Origin: Streblospio benedicti
Taxonomy: Eukaryota; Annelida; Polychaeta; Spionida; Spionidae
NCBI GenBank assembly: GCA_019095985.1
Contig: CM032663.1
Coordinates: forward strand, 16,942,717-17,006,716
DNA length: 64,000 nt
Reading direction: 5' to 3'
Shown here: positions 8,510 through 21,137 of the stretch, one piece after another
Layout: each line of letters opens with the position of its first letter
How positions within the stretch are numbered: the first letter of the stretch is position 1
Made by a program: the position numbers and the translations under genes
Notes under the pieces: generated by a model
The model's input: only the letters and a program-made list of their open reading frames with translations
The model's database searches: none
What the model was told of the DNA's origin: nothing

Positions 8510-11500
8510 TTAGAAATCTTACAAAACAAAGTGACGAATCTTCAAAATCAAGTGAACTCCTTAAGTTTAAAAGGAGGTGATATGAATCTCACTCATGCAA
8601 ACCCAACATTCACCTGTGGATGCTCCAACCAGACGACATTTGGGTTCACTTTCAGAGGTATGACCACAAGTGTTTAACGATTTGTTATCTGGTCACCTGG
8701 ATATCTTCTGTTGTATTGTTCCATTAAAATTTCAATGAACTGCGTCAATCATAGTTTGAGGTACACACATTTCTTTGATCTAGATTGTGAAGATGTAAAG
8801 GACTTGGCATATGGTATCAGTGGCACCTACGACATTACTCCAGTCAAGTCCACAGGTCAATTGCTATCCGTTCAAAGTGAGTGAAATTAACCAAATCGCC
8901 TTTTAGTAACTTGTTTTTGGAGTGGAATGAATGACCGAATTGCATTTAACAGAGTATTTATTCTCACGAGGAAATTTGTTTATGTGCCCGAAATTATAGT
9001 TATGAAAATGGATGATATCCAATTATATATTTTTGTAAACGTCACTGAGCGTCACAATAATGTCACAGAAAATATGTTGTGAACTTATAAATAAGATACA
9101 CCTCTGTATGTTAATGTATGTGTAAATAAATCAAGAAATCCGTGATTAACATAAAGTCATAAGAGTAACATTCAAGCATTACTGTGAAGACTTGAAGTTG
9201 TAACACCACGTGGAATTGTACCAGTGGCATTTTGAAATTGTACCACATGACAGCGGATATATGGTACCGGTACGATTTTGAGTTAACGCGAAATTTTACC
9301 ATTTTGCCATTGTCTTGTCCATTGCCTTGAAATTATACCACCACGAAAAATTGTTGCGAAGAATTCCACTTTTCCTAACGATTGGTCCCTCTTCATAGGT
9401 CTCCCATCTCAATTGGTCCCCCATCTCATTGGTCCCCCCACCATATTGATCTTATTGGAATATTGTTAGATATACGGTTAGGATTTCAAGGGTGGATTTA
9501 CGTGCTGAGGATGAGGGCTATGCGTCAAATGGCAGAAACCCACCCCACCCCCTCAGAATTTATGAAATTCTGAGTGCTCACATGTTGTGGGAGGGGTGGG
9601 GGCGGTCATCATTTACCTCCATAGACCATCTACTGCATTTAGAGTACAATATCGGAAAAAGTATTAGGAGTGTTGCAATTACCAGGAGTAATAGGAAATG
9701 GAGTTGTAGGATGACCATTGGAAAAATGAGCAATAATTGGCTGAGCAGAGAGTGAAATCAAAGTAAATGAAAATGGTGTACATAGACTATTGATCTATTC
9801 ATACTTTGCTGAAACTTTTGACAAAGTTCATGACAAAATATGTAGTGTGCTTAATTATTATAATCCCCAACCCCGACAGCATCTACACTCATATAACCTG
9901 ATCAGTATCCACCGATTAAGACAGGTGGTCCTGATGAGGAAGGGTAAAATGGGTAAAATGGTGTCCACTCTAGCACATTGTTGTGTACGTCATTGATCTG
10001 GAATCCAGACATTATAATAGCATTTTATTATTGAAATTAGAGCAATATAATGCATTTTTAGTAATGGCCACACTTGTTTAGCCTATGGCGGCCATTTGAA
10101 TTTTAATTGCATTCATAAATTCTTATCTACATGTATAGTAGGTCATTTATAAACATCATAATGGCTTAAACATATCAAAATGCATCAGAACCAATGGTAA
10201 CGTGTATATTATTTGGTTGTGAAGGTAACCATATTGGCGACCATATTGGAAATAGTTTCCCAAGGCAAAAAGTGTCAAAATGATTTTGTTTAAGCTGCTG
10301 GGGTAGACTACTTCTTATTGTATTCATAAATTTTTGGTGAGTGGGACAATTTCACGTGTGGTACCATTTCGTTGCAAGTAACTTATTGCGGGACCATTTT
10401 TCAGCAGTGGTACAATTTCAAGTTGACGTGAGATTGAACCGGTACAATTTCACGTGATGGTACAATTTCAAAGCTCAAAAATCACAAAGATAAATATAAA
10501 AGTGTGATAGTCATCACCTGTGGCTCTCCAGATTCTTAGCAAATCTGTTGTGTATTGTATGACAAATATCCACTCAATATCAAGTTCAATATTTTTTTCT
10601 TCAGATGGTATGGCTAGTTCACAAATACCCAATGCCAAGGAAAATGTATCCCACTACTGGATTACTACCATACATGACCCTATAAAGGTTTTTGTCTTGT
10701 TTTGCATTTTATCATTTGCTTTCAACTTATTTTGATTATAATTCTTATAAACAAAATTAATGTTTTGGAAAGACTTGCATTATTTAAAATAGCTTGTAAT
10801 ATAACATAAACTTAAGGTGTTTTGTGACTTGAGAGATGAAGATATCAGCTGGACTGTCATCATGAGGCGTAGAAATATGAATGTCAGCTTTGACCGAACT
10901 TGGGCAGATTATAAAAATGGTTTTGGAGAAATGGAATGTACGTTTGATAAAATATTTTCTTCCTACAGATTTGATGTCTTGATAATCTTCTTTTCAACAT
11001 TAACTTCACAATTTCATTGTCTTAAATTGATATATGAATTATGACTTTAAGCTGGTGGCGACTTTTGGCTCGGACTTGATAAGATGTACAAGATCACAAG
11101 TCAGAAGTTTTCCACATACATGCTATGGCTCATTTTGATCGATAAGGACAATATCCCTCACGTGGCAAGTTACAGTAGATTTTCAATTGGAGACGGTGCA
11201 TCTGGATATCCAATATATTTTAGCCAATTCCGTGTAAGTGCAGTTAGAACTAAACTTTTCATTGAGACAATTGCATATTCAATTTTTAATGCTAATTTTA
11301 AAGGGTACGCAACAATGAGATCAAGTTAGTTTAACAACAGACGTACAAACTAAAAGTACAAGATACATGTATGAGGACACATTGGTCTTCGGGGCCGTAA
11401 AATGAAATCAACTTAAATTGTGATCTATCACACACACACACCCCCACCGTTGCCACCAACCGCCACCCCCATTTCATACAGTGCATGCAAGACAGCACCT

Positions 11501-14500
11501 GACAGGCATTGTGTCGAAGGAACTGTTGATTCTGTTGATTCGGCTTAAAATCCTAATTCTTTCTTTGTCGGGCATCCCAATGAAATGCAAAGTAGGACTA
11601 TGGTCTGTCTTAGCCCCGACTTAAATGTAAACAATATAAAATATAATGTAAACAATCTAGCCTAAACAAAGGTCAGCTGGCAAGACATCCCCGACGTACG
11701 TGCCCAAATGAAAAGATGGAAAATACAAAGAATGTGAGACTCGTTTTCTGGAAGACGAATAGACACAGCAAACGACACACGTAGCCGAAAGCAAGATGAA
11801 AATATTCTTATAGCACTGTACAACGTTAAGTTGGCACTAGACAAGTAATTTTCAATGTCTGTACAGATGTGACAGAAAACAACAGGGCACGACACCAGCC
11901 GACTTCAAACAGACTTCAAGGAGTTTGAAGCATGACAAAAGCCGTCCAGAGGCGACACTAATGATCTCCAACTCATTACACTTGTGTCTGGTGCTGATGA
12001 TAGTACATCACATGGTGTCAGTATAAAGCTGTCTGTGTGAGTATAATAGGCTTGTAATGATGAGAAGCTGTGTGGAAGGGCTTGATGTCCGTTGTCCATC
12101 TTTGAACATGCTGAACTTGGGCTCACCTAACCGTGGCTACCAACAGTGTCAGGTGATCCAAAGTGATGGGTAGACGACTATCATTATAATCAGACACAAG
12201 TGTCCTGAATTCTAGATCTTCAGTGGGACCTCTGGACAGATTTTGCCATACTTAAATCTCCTTGCAATCTGCTTGAAGTTGGTTGCCGTCGTTCCCGTCA
12301 TTTCATGTCACATCTATATGGGCGTTTTAAAATCACTTGTCTACTACCAACTTTATATCGTATAATGCTATAAAAATATCTGGTGGGTAATGATCTGCGT
12401 TTGAAAGCCTAAACTTTGTAAGCAAATTTCTGCAAACATTAAAGTAGTCAGTCCAAGACTAGTGCCCTGTCCTCCCATTACTCACCGGTGAAACGCAGTG
12501 CTGAGACAGTACTTTAAGTTAAGATTAATTATTAGAGTTATTAAACTAGACATGTAGTACATTAAGTATGCCTAGCTGCTTATCTTATACATGGATTGAT
12601 TTCATTGTAGGGCAAAGTTATGTCGAGGCTTGTTTCTGGCAAGTTATTTGTTGCCAAAGACAAGAATCCGTACGATGAGGCATCATCAGAGACGACAAGC
12701 AGTTATCACGAGGGATATGGAAAATGTCCAGCAAATGGGAACGATCAAAGTTCCAGCTCTAGGAGTGAAACACGTAATTAAACTTTATAGATCTACAGGC
12801 GCCGCCAGGTGGCTGCCAGAGACAGTTGCTTATTAGGGCACTCACAGTCCATACGCACGTTTGCAAAAAGCGTTGCCCTTTTAATTTTCTCCCTAGAATT
12901 TCTCGCATTGTCATTGACTAATTCATTGACTAATTTATTTTTCGGGGTCTCTAGAAGAGGGAGTTTCTCCGCAATTACTTACCGTCATCAAATACATTTC
13001 TTATTTTCTTTTTTCATTTTGAAATGATATACCCGAGGAGGTGGCAGTTAAGCAACCTAACCAAGTTGGTAAACAATAATCTTTCCAGCATACGCGTAAC
13101 GTAAATGTATTATATTATTAGTTACTTGATTAAGCGGTGTAAGTTACGCTTATGCTCTGAAAACATCCAAGCAGGAGTCACATTGATCTAACCTCTTTGA
13201 GACGTAATAAATAGTCCTTTCTAGTCAGGTAGCCAGACCACCTAACCCTTTTTTGTGAGTATAAGAATTTTTCTCACCTGATTTGGTTAGAAGGGTGTCT
13301 AATAATGAATTTTAGCCCTGATAACATTTATGTATCCCCCAGCGTTTTGAGAAATCCAAGATGGCCGCCGGATGAGGTGTCGAAATCTAATATTGGCTCT
13401 ATCTTTCTTAATATTTGTGATTCAGCCATCATTTTGGTATTGAGGGGTAGGTTTTAGGGGTCAAGGAATCCAAATATGGGAATTGAAATGACCTTCAACA
13501 ATTACAAATGCCTCAAATTCAATATGGCCGCCATCAAGTTGCCTCGTTTGCCAACTTTTGGCAGCTGTGTCATCAAATGTGGTAAAATAGAGTTTTTTAT
13601 TACCTGATTAGCGATTTTTACCCTAAATGTAATCATTGGTAATCATGAAATTAGTCCATTTGCCAGATTGCCAACTTTGCATTTACGAGAAGTGCAATTG
13701 CAAGGTTTTTTGAGTGTTTCATGTTGCTAGGGGTCCAAAGAGAATATTTTCCAAGGTTGCCGGCGCGGCATCTCTGGGGGGAATTTTTTAGAGGCAACAA
13801 TCCAAAATGGCCGCCACCGGAAAATGTGAAAAATAGATTTTCAACCATTCAAATCTCAGTCATGTGTAATACATCATTTTTTATATAATTTGGACATAAG
13901 GAATTGATTTTTGCCATCCTATATTTGATTAGAGGTCATATTAGAGGTCAAATGATGATAAATTCAAAATGGCCGCAGCTCTTAGGAGGGAAAGTTAGAG
14001 ACTCAAACTCTCAATGCTTTATCAAGTGTAATATATCATTCATATATAATTTGCAGATGGGAAATTCATTTCTGCTGTCAGATGTGTGATTAAAGTTCAC
14101 ATTAGTGGTCAACTGCACCTATTCGTAGATGTATTTATAAAATACGACCCACAAATAAATATACAGATTAGCTAAAACTGTCTAAATTTCCAATAATATT
14201 TGAATATGAATGAATGCTCATGTTTCTAATAATGTTAAATGCCTTATTCCTTTAAATGCTTACTGCATATATAACAAGCTGATAAGTAAAGGTCTGAAGT
14301 TATTTCTATTTGACTCGTGGTATATATGAATGTTTCATTATAATACATTTTGATAACACAAGTCAGTTTTTATTCATACAAAATTAAATCTGCGTACATA
14401 CATATTACAAACACAGTAATCAAATGAACTATAAGTGTATGGTGTCTTAAACCTCCTCTGAATGAGATTCTGATTGTTCATCGTCAGTATCTTGTTCCAC

Positions 14501-17500
14501 TCCAAGTTTGTACAGATTGGAGCACTCATCCCCGCAAATGCAACCGCAATATACCGTGCAAGAGATTTTACCTCACAAGTTTGTGTACTGCAAGATTTGG
14601 CCACTGCCTTGCAGACGCACCTCATTACATCCATTAGATTTTTCGGTGCTGGATGATTTTCAGAAATGACTGGTACAGGCGTGCTATCTTTAAGTGCCCA
14701 GTCATACTCCGTAATATCTAAATCAGGCGGGGATTGCTTATCTGCACATTTTACCAGTATGATCTGCAAGTGGGCTCTTAAAATGTGTAGAAACAAATTC
14801 TCCTTTGTTGGTGGTAAGGCCATGAGCTTCAAGAGCTTCCCTGATTTACCTGTGTAGATTTGATATCTGGCCTGGTTCATGGTTATTCCTTGTTTCTAGC
14901 CATACAGCGCACAGATGAAACTCTCTCCAGCTCACATAAATTCATCATGAGTGGGATTAATTTCCCCTAGAGCCGAAGAAGGTCCTGGGAACTGGCCAGC
15001 TTTCAAAACCTTCAGGGCACCAACCTTACCCTTGCCACACAAATATGATGTTGTATCGGATTCCCAGGACTTTTTTTGGCTCTAGGGAAAATTAATGCCA
15101 CTCATGATGATGGTTGATAGATTGAAATGCACAGAACTTAATTGACATTTTTAGAATATGCATGTCGTTTGGAACACTAAATAGTTATAGTCAAGGAACA
15201 CTGCTTTTAAAATCAAGGTATGACCGTCAAGTAGAATAAGAACGTAATTTCTTTCCAGATTATGGTAATATGATATATTTGCTTTAAGAATCTGATGGGT
15301 GCCACCTTGGCACCCTTGAGCAATTTTTGTTATTGACGTCTTAAGCAGCACCCTGTTTGAGACATACCCTTTGAGTATGGCATATCATGTAGATGATATA
15401 AACATATCATGTTTGGTATCAAATTGCGGCATATTGTTTACGGAAGCTAGTAACACATGTAAAGAATAATAAACTGCAAGTTTCGATTGCTTACAAGCAA
15501 ATATTTAAAGTCAATGCTCCTCAGAAGTTGCTAATGCAATATGATGTTTTTATGTTCCTTTTACAGTACAGAGATTTACTCATTTCTTCTATCAGTATAG
15601 TCCAAATATTAAAGTGTAGTTGAGAACCCCATAGATAACGTCTTACATGGTATTTGATTAGTATAAAAACACTCATGAACGTCAGAGCAGGCAGGGCTAA
15701 TGGCTGCAAAACTCAGGAGTACATGTTGACACTATACTTCCACCTAAAGATTTGATCATGAAAAGTGATACAAAAATATACAGTTTATTACTTTAAACCA
15801 ACGGATATTTATTTTCACAAAACCTGTAAGCATTCACCCATACATAGAGCTTTATCAGATTGACAATATCAACCATAGTAGTCTGTAGGACGAGTTTGCC
15901 CCCGATGTAGTCTGTGTGATGTTCACCTGATGTTGGTGAGCAGAACGCTCTCTGAGATGGCGACCAAGTAGCACATTCTCATAAGTTTCCAGACATATTC
16001 ACACTGATTCCTCTGGTCATAGTATAAACCCAGAAGGAGCAAAAGTTCTCACAGTGGACAACAGATGGTTTCAGAGAGGTGTGCATGAAGCCATTTTATT
16101 AGAACATTGAACCTCTCTCAATAGAGATGATGGACGATATAACCTTCCCAGTGCCTGGAACAACTTGCTCTCTTCAAATGTAAGCAGCAGAAGGGACAGG
16201 GGCAAACAACAGACCTGTACACTGACGAGAACTGGTTCGAGGAATGTGGGACTAGAGGAAGGATGGGGAAGGAGGAGCATTTAATCTGTTCCTGATCTCA
16301 TCTGTTTCAACCCGAGCAACGCCGGGTAAACAGCTAGTTTTATCTAAATGTACACAGCAACGCTGTATTTGATTTTGAATTATTTTATTTTATAATATGA
16401 TGATTTTTATGGACTTATCATATTTTACCAACAACCAAAAGAGATACATTTTGTAATAAATATACCCCAATATTTTTATTAGTTATTTTGTTTTACCGTG
16501 TAAATGCACACGTATACAAATTTAGTTTACTTTTCCTAATCCCTAGATAAGACTTTAAACACGCTGGGCCTGTCTTACGGAACGATCATAGATAACGATA
16601 CGGGGGGGTCGTCCATAGTTTGGGGTGCAAAGAAAAAGTTAACCGACACCCCCCCCCCCCCATCAACATTTTAAAAATTTGAGTACGACACACGTAGGAT
16701 TTTCTTAGGACGTGCGGTGGCCGTAGAAGAAGTTTGGCACCCTACGTCATGGTCTGACCGCAAGGAGGCAGTGCGGCGACCTTACGCTAATCGGGGTATA
16801 ATGACAGAGATTTTTGCCTCGCGTTGTCGGAACAGATACAGTACTGGAGCAGTGCGTTCTCCGTACCATGAGCGTGTGAATGCCTTACTTTAGTAATCAC
16901 ACCGTGCGTAGAGCATAAGTTATACGCGAGTACAACGCACGTTCAATGCATGTTGATCTCACGGCCTCCTCAATAAAAACCATTCCCTTGTCCCAACGCT
17001 CTCATAACGAACGGCGGCAGTGCGTATGTGCCCACAACTGTACTTTTGTCAATGCATGCGGAAAACGCCGTAGACGCCGCAAACCTGAAGACGCCATGCG
17101 GCGATCACGCCCGCAAGGTGGAATGTGCCCCTCGCTTTAGGCATTGCCTATTCATATTAAGAAAACAATATACATGTATATAATTCAGCTATCCAATACC
17201 CAATATATTATTGGGTCATCGATAGCTCCGTGTATTTCCAGAGAATAAGGATTCTTCTGGATGTTTATGCTACAGTCAAGCGGGTAATTAAGGTAGATAC
17301 GGATGGCTAAGGATTAAAACACATAACCATCTGCAAGAATAAAGATCCTACTTAAACATACATATCTATCCGTACAATACGCAGGATATGCAGACATACG
17401 CATATTCGGCACCAACATTTTTAAATTCTCAAAACTATGTAACCTACCTCTCATGTATGATTGCTGTATATGTGTACATATTCCGCGTATTGGGTTATGG

Positions 17501-17860
17501 ATACATAGGTATTCTTACTGAGGATATGTATTCTTGCGGATCCTTACAGATTTTTATCCTCGCAAAGTTAGTATCTACGGTAAGCGGCCATGTGACTGTA
17601 CCATTGGAACCTCCTGTAATGGCTTATGTGACTTATGCACATTGTACTAACGTTTATCATGCTTGACAAGTAGTATATTGTGTTTATACTACAGTATATC
17701 TTTCTTTCTTTTTCCAGGGGGCGGCGGTTGGTGGTTTACAGAAGGCACATGGACGTATTATAGTAACTGCGGTAACTCGAACCTTAATGCCCTCACCCCT
17801 TATTGGAGCGGATTAAACGACATTAAATCGGTAGAAATGAAAATTCGGGTTGATGTATAA
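8510..17860 (+). CDS. Fibrinogen-related domain (FReD) protein, seven 3' exons
   Basis: The exons are 8510-8657, 8784-8876, 10605-10687, 10817-10937, 11052-11233, 12611-12773 and 17718-17860. All have AG/GT borders and phases that join, giving 310 residues before TAA. Residues 1-23 are a coiled-coil heptad run (LEILQNKVTNLQNQVNSL). The FReD follows: DCEDVKDLAYGISGTYDI (about 50), VFCDL...WTVIMRR (109-126), FDRTWADYKNGFGEM, GGDFWLGLDKMYKIT, FSIGDGASGYPI, a calcium-loop-like AKDKNPYDE, then GGGWWF and SNCGNSNLNA, ending MKIRVDV. Such proteins are secreted lectin-like recognition or matrix molecules (ficolin, tenascin and angiopoietin type). Exon 3 adds about 28 residues not usual in the family between YDI and VFCDL. 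The calcium loop is altered and has a long Ser/Thr-rich insert before GGGWWF. Start codon and signal peptide exons were not found; CR1 copy 2 ends just upstream. Exon 6 is the least certain. Confidence 0.85.
9190..10473. mobile_element. Terminal-inverted-repeat DNA element in FReD intron 2
   Basis: The left end (9190-9222) and the reverse complement of the right end (10441-10473) match over about 33 bases, both containing CACGTG next to AATTGTACC. Further copies of the motif (GTGGTACAATTTCA, CACGTGTGGTACC) lie just inside both ends, as subterminal repeats do in DNA transposons. No transposase frame is visible, so it is non-autonomous. A target duplication could not be identified. It lies wholly between exons 2 and 3. 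Confidence 0.6.
11234..12610. other. FReD intron 5, no recognised element
   Basis: Non-coding sequence between the exon ending at 11233 and the exon starting at 12611. A short CA/CCCCACC-rich patch lies at 11430-11470. Minus-strand frames at 11662-11895 and 11905-12126 have no recognisable motif. Confidence 0.5.
13330..14140. repeat. Region with repeated ATGGCCGCC motifs (probable transposon end)
   Basis: ATGGCCGC(C) preceded by AAG/AAT/AAA occurs at 13361, 13524, 13807 and 13968 in otherwise AT-rich DNA, each within a loosely similar 150-180-base context (AAATTCAAAATGGCCGC, GGTCATATTAGAGGTC). The inverted arms of the Academ-like element at 54566-58447 carry the same motif in the same kind of context. 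I therefore infer that this is the 3' terminal region of the relic at 14447-15115. The motif also resembles a YY1 site. Confidence 0.45.
14447..15115 (-). pseudogene. Academ-like transposon protein, C-terminal relic with Cys-rich tail
   Basis: Read right to left, it gives SDTTSYLCGKGKVGALKVLK, the counterpart of the family signature GCDTTS..KGKV. Then come LPPTKENLFLHILRAH and EYDWALKD, and a cysteine-rich tail (MRCVCKAVAKSCSTQTCE, then in the next frame GKISCTVYCGCICGDECSN) ending DTDDEQSESHSEEV. At least one frameshift and two stops break it. The adjoining bases 15058-15115 are an inverted copy of 14941-15000, part of the same coding sequence, so the relic ends in a fold-back. It lies in the last intron of the FReD gene, opposite in direction. 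Confidence 0.6.
15116..16309. other. Intron sequence, possibly body of a Helitron-type element
   Basis: AT-rich sequence without protein motifs. Its right part runs into the Helitron-type terminus at 16310-16337. The expected 5' TC terminus could not be located, so the element length is unknown. Confidence 0.35.
16310..16337 (+). mobile_element. Helitron-type 3' terminus
   Basis: A short GC hairpin (ACCCG...CGGGT, 16310-16327) is followed after a few bases by CTAG, with T next. This is the layout of Helitron 3' ends (hairpin, short spacer, CTRR, insertion before T). Only this end is recognised. Confidence 0.5.
16712..17142 (+). repeat. GC-rich dispersed repeat, copy 1
   Basis: It matches the reverse complement of 59321-59770 over its whole length. 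The last 120 bases align without an indel and stay open in both copies, encoding a Cys/Arg-rich peptide (CTFVNACGKRR, then RR..PQ.GMCPSL). Many GTAC and GCATGC palindromes occur. No terminal inverted repeat is evident. It lies in the last FReD intron. Confidence 0.7.
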
Positions 17861-18235
17861 AGAAAACAGCGACTTTTATGGTGGACACATCGAGGCAACG
17901 AGGGTTGGACTTATAGGATGTATATAAACATTATTCAACAACATAATAATAATAGGTTCTACGAGTGGAGGTGAGAGATCAGACAATATCTCACTGATTG
18001 CAGAGTTTATAATGGAACGAGTGAGAGTTTCCTTGGCAGAAAAAGTGGGTGTTCGAAATATGTTTAAATGTTTAATTTCATACATATTGAAATAAGAAAA
18101 TGCAAATAAAATTATACTGGAATATCGTAAATGAAAAGAAGTAATTTTTAGTCCTAGATTACGTAAATAAATAAGTGATTATTTTCTGACTGATAAAATA
18201 GGCGGTTTTGAAAGTCTGTGCAGGGAAAACAAGGG

Positions 18236-19345
18236 GTTCTTTTTAGAGGTAGGACCTTTGGTGGGTTTTAGCCTTCGAACCTTCGGGAAACTTTACCGAA
18301 CGAACCTTCGAACGTTCGTCGATAAGTAGGTAAGCAAACAATGAACTTACAACACACCTTGGGCAATAAAAGTGGAAATTGAAACCTTGCGTAACCTACT
18401 ATCGTGTTCATGATTACACTCCGAAAACATATATCTCAACTGGGTGATATGGCAAATAATAAGAAGCAGACAATCAAGGGGTCATTGACTCTGTAATGTG
18501 TAAACAATCAAACAATGTGAGTACTTCCCTCCCTAACTACTTAGACAGAAGCTGACCGCCAAGTGACCTATGTACCTTGCCGGCATCTCTTTGATCTATT
18601 GTTTTCATTGTCGTCTTGTGACCGAAATCGGCTGCACTACAAACTTGCGCCTCTTAATAAACAGACGGAATTTCATAGGGGAAATGTTCTCCAGTTTAGC
18701 AATAACTTAATGTTATGCTAGAGGAGAGACATCGCATATGCAAATAATAGCCATGACCAGACAAGGTAACTGTAAAGCTATACGATACTCCAGGAATAAG
18801 CCTATAAAACATTTGATTTTGTTTGCACGCAATAAATTAAGAATGTTTCATTTACTAATGGCCGGTGGTTAATGTGTAACTAAAATGATTACCGCTAGGT
18901 GGCAGTTGCGTAAGTTGTGATTTATTGTTGATCATTGTTTGGATGATATGCGAGTTCAACTCACAACTGACCTTAAATGACCAATCAGCAGTTCACTTCC
19001 ATGTGTACCACTCCTTCAACAATGTGTAAGTAATTCTTTGAGTCATACATAACGCTAGTAACAGCTATTCTGTACCGTGGTCTCTACTTACCTAGTACTT
19101 GTTAAATTATCAGTAACAACTCGCCACCTATGACCAGCCACACTAGGCTATGAAAATAATTGTACAAGTCAGTTGATTACGTAACGAACACTTGACCTTA
19201 AAGGTTCCTTTGTTTCATGTTCGAATAATAGATAAAAGCAAATTAGCGTAGTCCGAAGGTTCGGTCGTGAAAGTTACCTTCGAAGGTATAGGTAGACGAA
19301 CGAAGCTTCGAAGCTTCGAAGCTTCGCCCCACCTCTAGTTCTTTT
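18236..19345. mobile_element. Non-autonomous hAT DNA transposon with intact 8-bp target duplication
   Basis: The ends are TAGAGGTAGG (18244) and the reverse complement of TAGAGGTGGGG (to 19337), flanked by identical GTTCTTTT at 18236-18243 and 19338-19345. An 8-bp duplication and a YAGRG-type terminus are hallmarks of the hAT superfamily. Both ends carry clusters of TTCGAA/CTTCGAAG motifs (for example 18277-18320 and 19255-19325), as hAT subterminal regions do. The 1094-bp body has no transposase frame. It begins about 375 bases past the FReD stop codon. Confidence 0.85.
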
Positions 19346-21137
19346 AACCTTTCGCTGAAAAAGAGTGTCATTTTACAAAGACAATGACGTAGTGTATTTC
19401 GGAAACAAATACCATAGAAGGGTAAATAAATTTTACAATATGTACACCTATATAGAGCAGACGTTATATAATAGGACAGCCCGCCTCCAACACCCCGGGA
19501 TAATGTAATACAATATTTTTGATATATTCTACCGGTGACTTTCTTTATGGTGTCAATTTATCCCCTTATCTTGTCAATGTCATATTTTGTCTAGCAATCA
19601 GTAGTTTGAAGGAATGTTTTCGCTCTGAATAATGCAACGTGATGTTTGTGGATATATTTAAAGAAGATGGTCTATTATCTATCTACTATAACTAATTCTT
19701 GATCCGGTCACTTTGTCGTACGGGTGAGGTTTGTCAGTCTGTTTGTTTGTTAATTATTGTTACTTAAGAGTACTGTAGTACTGTCAAATGCGTGTTTCAT
19801 AATTACTAGTAGAACCGGTAATACATTTTATATAACAATTGAATCTTATCCCCACCATATGAAAATCTTCGTATTTAGTGTTCACATTTAGTTTGTTTTA
19901 ACATTTTGAATATATAAGATATGACGACTGTAAAGAATTGTTACATTATTGTGATAAGTTCTAGCGCTACATAAATTGACATTTACTGCTTGCTTCACAT
20001 ATGGTAATGAATAAACAGCCGGCACAGCATCCACGTTTTCATACTTCAATATAGACTCTATATAGATCCTCACACTGAACTACGCTCAATTGTTAAAACA
20101 CTAGATAATGTTGAAGAATGTTTTATTTGACAATGCCTATAATTTCCCACCAACAATATATATAAAGTCCAATATTTTCTATGTTACAGCCTGAATTCTG
20201 TTAATTGATATCATGATCTTTGTTTTTTTTAACAGAGCAGATGACCTTTTCTGCCACACAGAACTTTATATTTTAAACAGCACTTAAATATTCCATGGCC
20301 CAGCTCGAGAGCACTTCCTTCATCTCGCGTGGTTAATGATTGTGAATTCTGAGTCAAACGTTGCTCAAAAGGCACAGCTAGGGTATGCACTGTAGTCTTT
20401 TGTGATTACCGCTTATCCCCAAAAAATGTGTTCTGCATTATTTTTTGAAATATGTAAAGGTATGAAATAAATATTCTTGCCTACGGATTACAATAACGGA
20501 TACATGTGAAAAGAAACACTGGTAAGTTACATGACTTTAAATTGATTGTGTATTGCTTTTAATCATATATTTTCTTTTTAAGCAACCCTGTCATATATCA
20601 ACAGGGTGAAATTTTACTATATTTATATTTGTATACTTCCTTGGATAACTCCCATGATTCTGTAGGCAACAGAACTTGAGTATTTGATTCTCGATTGGCA
20701 CTAGAATTACTAAAACCCACACAACCAGCAGCACTGGTCCTCTACTCTTTTTCTCTATTGACAACCATTCATGGAGACAGTGAGGGCCAGTCGTGTCCAG
20801 TTTGGCGAAAGTACGACGAAATGCTTTTGGATGCAGTACAGAGTGCAGTAACAAACGTTTGCTATGTCATACTTCATTTACGGCCAATTCAACAGTGGGC
20901 TGGATGAAGTTATGCAGTACGGAGCCAGTACGTCAAGTAGTACGTGCTAGAACATAGGTGGAATAATAAATTTGCAGCCACACCTACCCCTCAAGTTAAG
21001 TGTGAAATCCGCACCCAAGCCCGCATCCGCATGTATAACAAAAATGGAGCCCGCATCCACAGATATCCAAGGACAACCCGCACAAAACGCACAAAAGCGC
21101 GCACTAGATACTGCATGTTTTATAAGTATTTACAGTT
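19346..21137. other. No recognisable gene
   Basis: AT-rich intergenic sequence. The minus-strand frame at 20591-20854 has hydrophobic residues but no recognised domain. Around 21000-21110 there are imperfect repeats of CCGCATCC and CGCACAAAA. Confidence 0.5.
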
